A stretch of 64,000 bases of DNA from Vicinamibacteraceae bacterium. Its GTDB lineage: Bacteria; Acidobacteriota; Thermoanaerobaculia; Multivoradales; Multivoraceae. The number at the start of each line of letters is the position of its first letter. Positions within the stretch are counted from its first letter, which is position 1. Position numbers and translations under genes: made by a program. Under the pieces are notes generated by a model that saw only the letters and a list, made by a program, of their open reading frames with translations, ran no database searches and had not been told where the DNA came from. Positions 38,433-46,706 of this stretch are shown in pieces. The stretch covers positions 1 through 64,000 of the forward strand of contig JAAXHG010000197.1 in assembly GCA_012270995.1 (NCBI GenBank), read 5' to 3'.

Positions 38433-39458
38433 CTGGTCACGGTACCCTCCGGGCGCGCAGGCGGCGACGGCGGCGCCGCGGCGGGGCGCCGGGCCGGCGT
38501 GGTCGGCGCCGGCGCGATGGGGCGCCATCACGTTCGCCTTCTCACTGACCTGCTGGAACCCCGTTCGGTCGTCGTCTTCGACGCGGACGCGGCCCGGGCC
38601 GAGAGCGTCGCGGCCGAGCATGGCGCCACGGTGGCGGCCGGACTCGGGGAACTCGCCGAAGCCGTCGACCTGGCCGTAGTTGCCGTGCCGACGGTCGATC
38701 ACCTCGACGTGGCGGAGCGTCTGATCGAGGCGGGAGTCCACGTCCTGGTGGAGAAGCCGATCGCGGTGGACCTCGCCCAGGCGGACGCGATGATCGCCGC
38801 CGCGGCGACGAGCGGCGTGGTTCTGGCGGTGGGCCACGTCGAGTTCTACAATCCTGCCGTTCAGGAACTCCTGGCATCGGGTCGCGGGCCCCGCTTCGTC
38901 GAGGTGGAACGGATGTCGCCCTTCAGCCCTCGCAGCCTGGATGTGGACGTGGTGCTGGACCTGATGATTCACGACCTGCAGATCCTCCATGCCCTCGATC
39001 CGAGTCCCGTGCGCGAGGTGCGCGCGGTCGGGATCGACGTCATGAGCGACCGTGTCGACATCGCCGACGCCCGGATCGAGCTCGAGTCGGGCTGCGTCGC
39101 GAACCTGACCGCGTCCCGGGTGTCCGCGGAGCGTGTGCGCCAGTTGCGTGTCTTCTTCGCGGATCGGTACCACTCGCTGGACTACCAGGAACAGACGGTG
39201 AAGGGGTTTCGCAGGGTGCCAAGCAGGGGTGCCGGAGCGCAGGCCCAGGCGGGCGCCGTTGCCGCCGGTGGATGGGCCGGGCGCATCGTGCCGGCGGACC
39301 TCGAGGTGGAGCAGGGCGAGCCGCTCCGCCGGGAACTGGAGGCGTTTCTCGACCGTTGCGCGGGCGGCATGGCGCCCCTCGTCGATGGCGAAGCCGGCCG
39401 GCGGTCCCTCGAGACGGCGTTGCGGGTGAACTCGACGATCGCCGGAAGCGGGACATGA
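38433..39458 (+). CDS. Gfo/Idh/MocA-family oxidoreductase next to lpxA
   Basis: An NAD(P)-dependent sugar dehydrogenase-like protein of about 320-340 residues. The Rossmann motif is VVGAGAMGRHHVRLL. The EKP signature is in HVLVEKPIAVDLAQAD. The second domain has GHVEFYNPAVQEL and VVLDLMIHDLQILHAL. The start is uncertain. The first in-frame GTG (38499) would leave only two residues before GxGxxG. I give the rare CTG at 38433, which has AGGGG 7 bases upstream. The lpxA neighbour suggests a sugar-nucleotide substrate, possibly a GnnA-like role, but no gnnB aminotransferase or lpxB is here. Its stop overlaps mtnP (ATGA). Confidence 0.83.
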   Translation: MVTVPSGRAGGDGGAAAGRRAGVVGAGAMGRHHVRLLTDLLEPRSVVVFDADAARAESVAAEHGATVAAGLGELAEAVDLAVVAVPTVDHLDVAERLIEAGVHVLVEKPIAVDLAQADAMIAAAATSGVVLAVGHVEFYNPAVQELLASGRGPRFVEVERMSPFSPRSLDVDVVLDLMIHDLQILHALDPSPVREVRAVGIDVMSDRVDIADARIELESGCVANLTASRVSAERVRQLRVFFADRYHSLDYQEQTVKGFRRVPSRGAGAQAQAGAVAAGGWAGRIVPADLEVEQGEPLRRELEAFLDRCAGGMAPLVDGEAGRRSLETALRVNSTIAGSGT

Positions 39459-40348
39459 GCGCCGGACCCAGCAGGATAGGGATCATCGGGGGCTCCGGCC
39501 TCTACGCAATGGCGGAGCTCGAAGTCCACGAGGAACGTGCGATCGAGACACCGTTCGGTAGCCCTTCGGAGGTCTTCGTGCTGGGGGAGCTGAGCGGCCG
39601 GCGGGTCGCTTTCCTTGCGCGTCACGGGCGCGGCCACCGCATCCTGCCGAGCGAGCTGAACTTCCGCGCCAACGTCTATGCCTTCAAGACGCTGGGTGTG
39701 GAGCGGTTGGTCTCGCTGTCCGCCGTCGGCTCGCTGCGCCGGCGCTACCGGCCGACCCACATCGTGGTGCCCGACCAGTTCATCGACCGCACGCGCCACC
39801 GGCCCGACACGTTCTTCGGCAACGGGTTGGCGGCCCACGTCGGCTTCGCGGACCCGATCTGCCCCGTTCTGATGGAGGTCTGCGCGGAACAGTCGGCCGC
39901 CGCCGGGGCCGTGGTTCACCGCGGCGGCACCTACGTGTGCATGGAGGGACCTCAGTTCTCGACCCGCGCCGAGTCCTTCATGCACCGCGGCTGGAACGCC
40001 GATGTGATCGGCATGACGAACCTGCAGGAGGCGAAGCTCGCGCGGGAGGCGGAGATCTGCTACTCGACTCTGGCCCTGATCACGGACTACGACTGCTGGC
40101 ACGAGGAGGAAGAGGACGTCACCGTGGAGGCCGTCCTCGCCGTTCTGCAGCAGAACGCGCGCACCGCGCAGGCGGCGGTGGGGCGAATCGTCGCGGCGTT
40201 GCCCGCGGAACGGCCGCCCGGATCATGTCCCTGCGCCAGCGCGTTGGAGCACGCCCTGATCACCGACCCAGCGGTCGTTCCGAAGTCCGTGCTGCGCGAT
40301 CTGGCGCCGATCGTCGGCCGCGTGCTCGGTGGCGGCCGCACCAGTTGA
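39455..40348 (+). CDS. mtnP: 5'-methylthioadenosine phosphorylase
   Basis: A 297-residue PNP-family enzyme. IGIIGGSGLYAMAEL is the phosphate loop. FLARHGRGHRILPSELNFRAN, TYVCMEGPQFSTRAES and VIGMTNLQEAKLAREAEICY are typical of MTAP. ITDYDCWHEEE near the C-terminus is also conserved. It recycles methylthioadenosine from polyamine or SAM metabolism to adenine, which Apt (41910) can reuse. The ATG overlaps the preceding stop. Confidence 0.92.
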   Translation: MSAGPSRIGIIGGSGLYAMAELEVHEERAIETPFGSPSEVFVLGELSGRRVAFLARHGRGHRILPSELNFRANVYAFKTLGVERLVSLSAVGSLRRRYRPTHIVVPDQFIDRTRHRPDTFFGNGLAAHVGFADPICPVLMEVCAEQSAAAGAVVHRGGTYVCMEGPQFSTRAESFMHRGWNADVIGMTNLQEAKLAREAEICYSTLALITDYDCWHEEEEDVTVEAVLAVLQQNARTAQAAVGRIVAALPAERPPGSCPCASALEHALITDPAVVPKSVLRDLAPIVGRVLGGGRTS

Positions 40349-40370
40349 ACCGAGACGAGCGAGAACGGAC

Positions 40371-41147
40371 GTGACGCGACTGCTGCTGACCAACGACGAT
40401 GGCATCGAAGCCCCGGGCCTCTGTCGGCTCGCCGCGGCGCTCGACGATCTCTCCACGTCCCGAGGGCCGATCGAGTACCAGGTCGTGGCGCCCCTGCACG
40501 AGCAGAGCGGCTGCGGCCAGGCGCTCACACTGTTCCGGCCCCTGCGCGCCAGGGTGGTGCGGGAAGGCTGGTTCGCGGTCGACGGCACCCCGTCCGACTG
40601 CGTCAACCTGGGCGTTCACTCGCTGCTGGACGAACGGCCGGATCTGCTCGTCTCGGGCATCAACTACGGCGTCAACCTGGGCGACGACGTGACGCACAGC
40701 GGTACGGTCGGAGCCGCGCTCGAAGGGCGGCTGCTCGGCGTCCCGGCAGTCGCTTTCTCCCAAGAGTACCGAAAGGCCCGGCCCGCCGACATGGAACGGG
40801 CCGCGAAGCTGGCCGCGCGCGCGATCGTCTCCCTGCTGGAGCAGGGGATTCCCGACCGGATGCTCCTCAACGTGAACTTCCCGTTCGATCCGCCCCGCGG
40901 CGTCCGGGTTTCGCGGCTCGGGCGACGGCCTTACCGCAACGCGGTCGTGGAGCAGGCGGATCCGCGAGGCGGCTCGATGTACTGGCTGGTGGGGAAGCCC
41001 GCGCCGGAGCTCCTTCACGACACGGACGCGGCGGCCGTTCGGGACGGCTACATCTCGGTCACTCCGCTCTCTGCCGACCTCACCGATCACGAGGCGATCG
41101 CCGGCAACGACGGCGTGCTGCCCGGCCTCGTGGGAGCGCTGGGTTGA
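40371..41147 (+). CDS. surE: 5'-nucleotidase SurE
   Basis: A 258-residue metal-dependent nucleoside monophosphatase. The metal site LLLTNDDGIEAPGL is at the N-terminus. APLHEQSGCGQALTL, the SGINYG-NLG-DD segment and HSGTVGAALEG are the conserved core. The GTG at 40371 fits the invariant start. The TTGA overlap with pcm recalls the surE-pcm pairing seen across proteobacteria. Confidence 0.94.
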   Translation: MTRLLLTNDDGIEAPGLCRLAAALDDLSTSRGPIEYQVVAPLHEQSGCGQALTLFRPLRARVVREGWFAVDGTPSDCVNLGVHSLLDERPDLLVSGINYGVNLGDDVTHSGTVGAALEGRLLGVPAVAFSQEYRKARPADMERAAKLAARAIVSLLEQGIPDRMLLNVNFPFDPPRGVRVSRLGRRPYRNAVVEQADPRGGSMYWLVGKPAPELLHDTDAAAVRDGYISVTPLSADLTDHEAIAGNDGVLPGLVGALG

Positions 41148-41824
41148 AGACGCTCGCGGTCGATCGGGCGGACGGCTACCGTCACGCCCGGCGCCGCATG
41201 GTGCGGAAGCTGGTCGAGCAGTACGGTTTGCAGGACGAGCGGGTCCTCGCGGCCATCGGACGGGTGCCCCGCCACCTCTTCGTGCCGGACCATCTCGTGA
41301 ACGACGCGTATCGCGACAGCGCCCTGCCGATCGGTTGCGAGCAGACGATCTCCCAGCCGTACATCGTCGGCCGGATGACCGAAGACCTGGCTGTCGGCGA
41401 TGAGGACTCGGTGCTCGAGATCGGTACCGGTTCGGGCTATCAGACGGCCGTGCTGGCGCTTCTGGCCCGCCGGGTCTACAGCATCGAGCGGCTGGGACCC
41501 CTGGCCCGGGAGGCGATGGCGCGGATGCGCGCGCTCGAGCTGCCGAACGTCAAGGTGCAGGTGTTCGACGGCACGGTCGGTTGGAAGGACGCGGGGCCCT
41601 TCAGCCGCATCCTGGTCGCGGCCGCGGCGCCCCGTGTTCCCGACGCGCTCGTCGAACAACTGGCGCCGGACGGTCGGTTGGTGATTCCGGAAGGCGACCG
41701 GAACACGCAGAACCTGGTGACCTACCGGAAGTACCCGAACGGCACCGTGACCCGGGATGTGGGCGAATCCGTGCGCTTCGTGCCCCTGATCGGTCGCCAG
41801 GGCTGGAAGACCAGGGTTCGCTAG
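41144..41824 (+). CDS. pcm: Protein-L-isoaspartate O-methyltransferase
   Basis: A 226-residue SAM methyltransferase that repairs isoaspartyl residues. The region before the SAM fold has RVPRHLFVPDHLVNDAYRD and GCEQTISQPYIVGRM. The SAM motif is VLEIGTGSGYQTAVLALLA, and the C-terminal strand pair holds DALVEQLAPDGRLVIP. The TTG start overlaps surE by 4 bases. An 85-base gap precedes apt. Confidence 0.93.
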   Translation: MKTLAVDRADGYRHARRRMVRKLVEQYGLQDERVLAAIGRVPRHLFVPDHLVNDAYRDSALPIGCEQTISQPYIVGRMTEDLAVGDEDSVLEIGTGSGYQTAVLALLARRVYSIERLGPLAREAMARMRALELPNVKVQVFDGTVGWKDAGPFSRILVAAAAPRVPDALVEQLAPDGRLVIPEGDRNTQNLVTYRKYPNGTVTRDVGESVRFVPLIGRQGWKTRVR

Positions 41825-41909
41825 CCGTAGAGTCGCGGCGTCCGCGCCGGGCTGACGCAAAGGAAGTGCGGTTCCGTGCAAGGCGGCCTGAAGAAGGGGA
41901 GAAGCAGCG

Positions 41910-42443
41910 ATGGGATCGGAAAGGCCGTTCGGGCTAAAGGACTGGATTCGGGAGGTGCCCGACTTTCCGAAGCCGGGGATCCTGTTCAAGGACATCACGA
42001 CGTTGCTCAAGGAGCCGGCCGCGCTGCGCGAGACCGCCGACCGGCTCGCCGAGCGGTTCGCGGACCGACGGATCGATCAGGTGGTCGGAATCGAGGCGCG
42101 CGGCTTCATCTTCGCGCCGCTGGTGGCGGTTCGGTTGAACGCCGGCTTCGTGCCGGTGCGCAAGCCCGGCAAGCTCCCGGCCGAGACGGCTGCCCGTTCG
42201 TACGAACTCGAGTACGGCACCGACGCCCTGGAGCTGCACGTCGACGGCCTGGCTCCGGGCGACCGGGTGGCCCTGGTCGACGATCTCCTGGCCACCGGCG
42301 GCACCGCGAGGGCCGCCGCCGACCTGGTGGATTCGGTCGGAGCCAGGGTCGAGGCCATCGGCTTCGTCGTCGAACTGACGTACCTCGAAGGCCGGCGGCG
42401 GCTTGAAGGGTACGACGTGGTTGAATCCCTGGTCCGATACTGA
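41910..42443 (+). CDS. apt: Adenine phosphoribosyltransferase
   Basis: A 177-residue type I phosphoribosyltransferase making AMP from adenine and [22 protein letters not shown] is the N-terminal signature. [13 protein letters not shown] and [11 protein letters not shown] form the base-binding part. [17 protein letters not shown] is the PRPP motif. The length is normal. It completes adenine salvage with mtnP upstream. The tRNA-Arg gene follows after 60 bases. Confidence 0.95.
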   Translation: MGSERPFGLKDWIREVPDFPKPGILFKDITTLLKEPAALRETADRLAERFADRRIDQVVGIEARGFIFAPLVAVRLNAGFVPVRKPGKLPAETAARSYELEYGTDALELHVDGLAPGDRVALVDDLLATGGTARAAADLVDSVGARVEAIGFVVELTYLEGRRRLEGYDVVESLVRY

Positions 42444-42503
42444 GATCCTTCACTGGCCCGGCATCACCGGCCGGAAGGCCGCGGCAGACCGAAGCGAGAT
42501 CGG

Positions 42504-42580
42504 GCGCCTGTAGCTCAGGTGGATAGAGCGGCGGATTCCTAATCCGCAGGTCGGAGGTTCGAGTCCTCCCAGGCGCACCA
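42504..42580 (+). tRNA. tRNA-Arg (anticodon CCU)
   Basis: A complete 77-base cloverleaf with an encoded CCA. The acceptor stem GCGCCTG (42504-42510) pairs with CAGGCGC (42570-42576), followed by A and CCA. The anticodon stem GCGGA/TCCGC surrounds loop TTCCTAA, with anticodon CCT at 42538-42540. The T arm GGAGG-TTCGAGT-CCTCC is perfect. It would read AGG codons. Confidence 0.95.
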
Positions 42581-42586
42581 CCCACA

Positions 42587-42656
42587 TCTCACGGGATGGC
42601 GCGACAGGGATTCCCAATCAGCAGGCAAGGAGGTTCGAGTCCTCCCAGGCGCACCA
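42587..42656 (+). pseudogene. Decayed copy of tRNA-Arg with intact 3' third
   Basis: Bases 42629-42656 are identical over 28 bases to 42553-42580 of the tRNA-Arg: T arm, acceptor 3' strand, discriminator and CCA. Upstream, the similarity continues with mismatches (GGATGGCGCGAC against GGATAGAGCGGC, and GGATTCCCAATC against GGATTCCTAATC), but the 5' acceptor strand and D arm cannot pair. The anticodon stem is broken. It is either a degenerated tandem tRNA or the scar of an element that used the tRNA 3' end as attachment site. Confidence 0.75.
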
Positions 42657-42673
42657 GCCTTCCGACCGCGCCA

Positions 42674-42856
42674 CTACTCTTCGATCTTGCCCTTCGGCTC
42701 TTCCTCGTTCTCGTCTTCGCCGGGCTCGTTCAGGCCGCGCTTGAAGTTCCGGATGCCGGCGCCGAGACCACCCGCCAACTTGGGGATCCGGCTGGCGCCG
42801 AAGACCAGGACGATGATCGCGAGAACGATCAGCAGTTCAGGGAAGCCTAGAGACAT
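42674..42856 (-). CDS. tatA: Twin-arginine translocase TatA-type subunit
   Basis: A 60-residue Tat component: a short periplasmic start, one membrane helix (ELLIVLAIIVLVFGASRIP) with the conserved F-G-x-x-(K/R)-(I/L)-P hinge, then an amphipathic helix (LGAGIRNFKRGLNE) and an acidic tail. It forms the channel part for export of folded proteins. No tatC is adjacent. It runs towards the tRNA on the opposite strand. The ATG at 42856 has only a weak ribosome binding site. Confidence 0.9.
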   Translation of the reverse strand: MSLGFPELLIVLAIIVLVFGASRIPKLAGGLGAGIRNFKRGLNEPGEDENEEEPKGKIEE

Positions 42857-43006
42857 CTTGAGCACCCAGACATGGTTGGAGTGGTCTCGGCGGAGGGCAG
42901 GTGATCGACGCGCTCCTAGTCTGCCACAGTGCGCTCGGCGGCCGCTCAGCCAGACCCCGGACGTATCAAGCAGTGGTAGGGTTTGCGCCGCTCCGGGAGG
43001 TCTTGC

Positions 43007-43840
43007 ATGAGTCGTCTGACACGAGAGGAGATGCGGCGCGACGAGGTGCGCGAAGCGGTTTTTTCGGCTTCCACCTGGTTCGCGGAACACATCCGGCAGA
43101 TCCTGATCGGGATCGCGGGCGTCATCGTCGTCGTCGTCGGCGCGGTCATGTTCCTGAACTATCAGGAAGACCGCGAGGCGGAGGCGAGTTTTGAACTCAG
43201 CAAGGCCCTCGACGTCTTCCGGGCGGAAGTGAAGGCGCCGGAAGCGGACGCCGCCCTGGATTTCCTCGACGCACCGTCGGACAGTGCCCCGAGCGAGGAC
43301 GTTGCCGCAGTGGAACCCGCCGCGCAGGAGGACGGCGAAGAGGAAGGCCTGACCTTCGCGTCCGAGGCGGAACGGCGCGCGGAGGCGCGTTCAGCCCTCG
43401 AAGCGGTCCGGGACAGCTACGGTTCAACCTCCTCGGGTCGTCTGGCTTCCGTGTACCTGGGCCAGATCGCCGCGGCCGAGGGCGATACGGCAACGGCGCG
43501 CGCCCTGTGGACGGAGTATCTGGAGTCGAACGGCGACGACCACGCGCTGGCCATCAGCCTGCAGATGAACCTCTACAGCCTCGACCGCGCCGAGGGCCGG
43601 GGAGAGCAACTCGCGGCCGAACTCCGCGGCGCCGTGGCGACCGAGACGTCCGATTTGCCGAAGGACGTGCTGCTCTTCGAACTCGCCGCCACCCTGGACC
43701 AGCTCGGTGACGAGGAGGGCGCCCGGGAGACCTACCAGCGGATCGTCGACGAGCACCCGGACAGCGGTTACGCGATCAGGGCCCGGCAGCAGCTCGGACC
43801 CGATCCCGCCGCCGCGAGCCCGTTCAGCTTCGGCGGCTAG
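43007..43840 (+). CDS. Membrane-anchored TPR-like protein (YfgM/TPR_21 type)
   Basis: A 277-residue protein with a short cytoplasmic start, one membrane helix at about 33-50 (LIGIAGVIVVVVGAVMFL) and a periplasmic, acidic helical domain. TPR-like pairs are visible (YLGQIAAAEGDTATARALW; ATLDQLGDEEGARETYQRI followed by HPDSGYAIRARQ). The layout matches YfgM, which joins SecYEG and periplasmic chaperones. A Glu/Ala-rich linker (about residues 75-125) is of low complexity. GGGAGG lies 6 bases before the ATG. It diverges from tatA. Confidence 0.75.
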   Translation: MSRLTREEMRRDEVREAVFSASTWFAEHIRQILIGIAGVIVVVVGAVMFLNYQEDREAEASFELSKALDVFRAEVKAPEADAALDFLDAPSDSAPSEDVAAVEPAAQEDGEEEGLTFASEAERRAEARSALEAVRDSYGSTSSGRLASVYLGQIAAAEGDTATARALWTEYLESNGDDHALAISLQMNLYSLDRAEGRGEQLAAELRGAVATETSDLPKDVLLFELAATLDQLGDEEGARETYQRIVDEHPDSGYAIRARQQLGPDPAAASPFSFGG

Positions 43841-43888
43841 CGCCGCCAAACCCGTCGCCTGCTCCTAGCGCCGCCTATCCGCAGCTCG

Positions 43889-45154
43889 GTGCTCACGCCC
43901 TACGCCATTCTGAACCGGATGCGTCGGGGGCGGACGCTGACCGGCGACGAGGTGTGGTCGGTGGTCGCCGGGGCGGCCGACGGGAGCTGGACGGACGTGC
44001 ACCTTGCGGCGTTCTTGATGGCCGCGGCGATGCGGGGCTTAAGCGGCGACGAGACGCGGGACTTGACGTTGGCGATGCTCGAGTCCGGCGACCGGTGGCG
44101 TTTAGCGGAGGACTTCGGTCCGCTCGTCGACAAGCACTCGACGGGCGGGGTGGGAGACACCGTGAGCCTGATTGCGCTGCCGCTGCTCGCCTCCTGCGGC
44201 GTGCCGGCGGCCAAACTCACCGGCCGCTCGCTCGGCCACAGCGGCGGTACGGCGGACAAGCTGGAGAGCATTCCCGGCCTGCGGTTGGAGCTGGATCGGA
44301 GCAGGACGCTCGAGGTTCTCGAGCGATTCGGCATGGCGATCGGCATCGCGACCGCCGGCATCGCGCCGGCCGACCGGCGCCTGTACGGCCTGAGGGACCG
44401 GACCTCGACCGTGGATTCGATTCCGCTGGTGGTCGGCAGCATCCTGTCGAAGAAGCTGGCCCTGGGAGCGTCCGGGATCGTGTTCGACGTGAAGACCGGC
44501 AACGGCGGCTTCTTTCCCGACCCGGAGGACACCCGCATTCTCGCGTCGAGCCTGACCGAGATCAGCGCCGCCTGCGGCACCCCGGCGGACTGCGTGCTGA
44601 GCGACATGAGTCAGCCTCTTGGCCGGTGGGTCGGCCACGCATCCGAAGTGCGGGAGGCGCTGGACTTCCTGAGTGGCGACGGCGACCCGCGACTGTTCGA
44701 GGTCGTCGCGGCGATCTGCTCCAGGGCGGCCCGTCTGGTCGGCAGTGAGATTCGCTCGCCGGACCTCGATGCCGTGATCGCCTCGGGCGCCGCCCGCCAG
44801 AAGCTGATCGACTGGGCCGATGCCCAGGGCGCCGAGCCCGGCTGGACCTCGGCCCTTGACCTGGCGCCGGTCGAAGCCGTCGTCACGGCCTCCGAGTCCG
44901 GGTATCTCGCCGCCGTCGACTGCCGCCGGATCGGCAACGCCTTCGCGGACGCCTGTCGCCCGGACCGCGACCCGACGAAGATCGACCACGCCGTCGCGCT
45001 CCGCTACGACGTACGGCTGGCCCAGAAGGTCGAACGCGGCCAGGAACTCGCCCGCCTCTACGTCCGCCGCGACCCGGAATCGCTCCGGCGGGAAGTCGCG
45101 GCGGCGCTCGTCATCGGAGAGGAGGCCGAGCCGCCGGCGGCCATAATGGAGTAG
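43889..45154 (+). CDS. deoA: Pyrimidine-nucleoside (thymidine) phosphorylase
   Basis: A 421-residue enzyme of the nucleoside phosphorylase-II family. DKHSTGGVGDTVSLIALPLLA is the phosphate-binding signature (D-K-H-S-T-G-G). LTGRSLGHSGGTADKLESIPG is the pyrimidine site, and VFDVKTGNGGF follows. A C-terminal PYNP domain closes the chain, with a shortened end. Thymidine phosphorylase and the broader pyrimidine-nucleoside phosphorylase cannot be told apart here. The GTG at 43889 gives MLTPYAILNRMRRG. The accessory island starts 17 bases later. Confidence 0.92.
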   Translation: MLTPYAILNRMRRGRTLTGDEVWSVVAGAADGSWTDVHLAAFLMAAAMRGLSGDETRDLTLAMLESGDRWRLAEDFGPLVDKHSTGGVGDTVSLIALPLLASCGVPAAKLTGRSLGHSGGTADKLESIPGLRLELDRSRTLEVLERFGMAIGIATAGIAPADRRLYGLRDRTSTVDSIPLVVGSILSKKLALGASGIVFDVKTGNGGFFPDPEDTRILASSLTEISAACGTPADCVLSDMSQPLGRWVGHASEVREALDFLSGDGDPRLFEVVAAICSRAARLVGSEIRSPDLDAVIASGAARQKLIDWADAQGAEPGWTSALDLAPVEAVVTASESGYLAAVDCRRIGNAFADACRPDRDPTKIDHAVALRYDVRLAQKVERGQELARLYVRRDPESLRREVAAALVIGEEAEPPAAIME

Positions 45155-45171
45155 TAAGGGCCGAAAGACCG

Positions 45172-45486
45172 ATGGACGTCTCGGACGCCACCGTAGGCCG
45201 CATCCTGGGCCACTTGGTAGCCAACCCTTCCCGAACGGGGCGGAGCCGATGTAGCCGGCTGCGAACTCTGCGTCCTGCCGCCGCGCTCCCCCAAGCTCAA
45301 CGGCCGCGTCGAGCGCCTCCAGGCCACCTTCCGGCACGAGTTCTACGGCTCCTACACCCTGCCGCACCGATAAAGCCCCTGAATCGCTGCCTCGACGACT
45401 TCAACCACCACTACAACCGGCAAAGACCCCACCAGGCTCTCGGAGGACGCACCCCGTGGCAGTATCTCCACAACAGAGCGGCTTGA
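45172..45486 (+). pseudogene. IS481-type transposase remnant
   Basis: A broken rve-type transposase in three pieces. The start MDVSDATVGRILGHLVA is the helix-turn-helix end. A large internal deletion follows. The core LCVLPPRSPKLNGRVERL is then read in another frame (about 45250-45363) and ends in TAA. The C-terminal LNRCLDDFNHHYNRQRPHQA with GGRTPWQYL returns in the first frame to 45486. At least two frame changes and loss of most of the DDE core make it inactive. No clear terminal inverted repeats or target duplication are seen. Confidence 0.85.
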
Positions 45487-45504
45487 AGACCTCCGAGTCT
45501 CATA

Positions 45505-45521
45505 TGTACTGAGCCAGTACA
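45505..45521. repeat. Short perfect inverted repeat after the IS remnant
   Basis: TGTACTG at 45505-45511 and CAGTACA at 45515-45521 are separated by 3 bases. It lies 18 bases after the transposase stop and 38 before the McrC fragment. It may be a leftover of the element's end or a small terminator. No T-run follows. Confidence 0.45.
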
Positions 45522-45559
45522 GTCCGCGGCTCTCTCCGTCTTGAGCGTCCCGAGCTGCG

Positions 45560-45982
45560 GTGGTCGGGGAGAAGCCGATCTCGTGGAACGCGGTTGACCG
45601 AGAAGGGCCGCAGGTCCCCGGCATGCGGGCTGACCTGTTTGTTCCGGCGCGCGGCGGCCGCAGTGTGATCGTGGAGTGCAAGTGCGAGAAGGACCCGTTC
45701 GACCGGGGCCGAGCAATCCTCAAGAGCCGGCACCCGTACCAACTCTGGGCCTACTTAACGAACTACGCGCGCACCCGATCGGAAGAGGTACGGCCGTTGG
45801 GGGTGTTGCTCTACGCCACCGTCAACAGCAGCTTCAACTACGAGTACGAGCTACCGGGGTATCCACTTAGGGTGCGGTCTTTGGACCTTGGCCAGCAGCG
45901 GCCCGACCTCCGCCAAGACCTGCTCAACTTCGCCGACGAACTGGCCGAAGCGACCGGTGCTGAGGTGCGCCCGGCCGCCTGA
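45560..45982 (+). pseudogene. Truncated McrC-type restriction subunit (C-terminal nuclease part)
   Basis: A 140-codon frame that matches the C-terminal end of McrC-family proteins: VPGMRADLFVPARGG, then VIVECKCEKD, then HPYQLWAYLTNYARTR, LGVLLYATV, and finally LRVRSLDLGQQRPDL with RQDLL. The D of RAD and the E-x-K of ECK would be PD-(D/E)xK residues. Full McrC proteins are two to three times longer and need the McrB GTPase. Neither the N-terminal part nor mcrB is present. The sequence begins abruptly next to the IS remnant, so I call it a truncated remnant, although the frame itself is intact. Confidence 0.75.
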
Positions 45983-46002
45983 ACGCGTTCATGTTCCACC
46001 TC

Positions 46003-46437
46003 TCAGGGCGCCGCGGCGCGGGGAAGCCGCTGCATGGCCGCGTCGAAGGTGTGGACGCCGTCCAGCCGTTCGCCGTCGCTCGCCGCGGTCCGGAGCGCCT
46101 TGAACACGATCAGTGCGTCGGCGAATCCGATTTGCCCGGCCGCCCCTGTCTCGCCGCTCGCCCCGTCGCCGCGGTAGGCGTGGAGCGCTCGCCATACGAC
46201 CTGGTCGTCCTCGAAACGGATGCTCGGCTCGCTGAACAGCCGTTCGAGGACGGCCACCAGTTGAGCCTTCGGCAGTCGGTACTTCCTGCCGGAAAGCGTC
46301 CAGATCGTCTCTACCAGGACGACGTCGGTGACCAGGATCGTCTCGCCGGCAGCAAAGACGTTGGCGGCACGTGCCGCCTGCTGCTCGTTGTCCTGGAGCA
46401 GGTACCGGAGCAGAACGCTCGTGTCGGCTGCGATCAA
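46003..46437 (-). CDS. vapC: PIN-domain toxin, second VapC-like
   Basis: A 144-residue predicted ribonuclease toxin. The acidic residues are D5 (AADTSVLL), E43 (VLVETIW), D107 (IGFADALI) and D132 (HTFDAAM). The start is the TTG at 46437, which overlaps the antitoxin stop as TTGA. No ATG or GTG gives a sensible N-terminus. It differs clearly from the VapC at 1319-1705 and seems to be an independent acquisition. An insert GDGASGETGAAG before the third acidic residue is glycine-rich. It ends 20 bases from the McrC fragment. Confidence 0.87.
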   Translation of the reverse strand: MIAADTSVLLRYLLQDNEQQAARAANVFAAGETILVTDVVLVETIWTLSGRKYRLPKAQLVAVLERLFSEPSIRFEDDQVVWRALHAYRGDGASGETGAAGQIGFADALIVFKALRTAASDGERLDGVHTFDAAMQRLPRAAAP

Positions 46438-46661
46438 GGCCTCGACGCGTCGAGTGCGCTCTGAAGCGACTCGTCGTCGCTCATCGCCGGGTCGCCGGTG
46501 ACGTGTCGGAGAAAGCCCTTGGCCGACCCGGCCTCCTTGCGCACGACGGTGATGCGGCCGTCGGCAACGAAGCAGCGGTACTCGTCGCCGGGCTCGATTC
46601 CGGCTTCCCGGCATTGTGCAATGGGGAGCGTGATCTGGCGTTTCGCGCTGACTCGCGGCAT
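46434..46661 (-). CDS. vapB: AbrB-family antitoxin, second VapB-like
   Basis: A 75-residue swapped-hairpin protein: MPRVSAKRQITLPIAQCREA is the DNA-binding N-terminus, with ITVVRKEAG finishing the barrel. The acidic C-terminal tail (MSDDESLQSALDASRP) would bind the toxin. GGGAGGAGG precedes the ATG by 2 to 3 bases. A 9-base inverted repeat 46 bases upstream (46707-46741) is a plausible autoregulatory operator. Confidence 0.85.
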   Translation of the reverse strand: MPRVSAKRQITLPIAQCREAGIEPGDEYRCFVADGRITVVRKEAGSAKGFLRHVTGDPAMSDDESLQSALDASRP

Positions 46662-46706
46662 GATCCTCCTCCCGTCCCGGATGGCAGATGCGAGTGAAGG
46701 CTAGCC

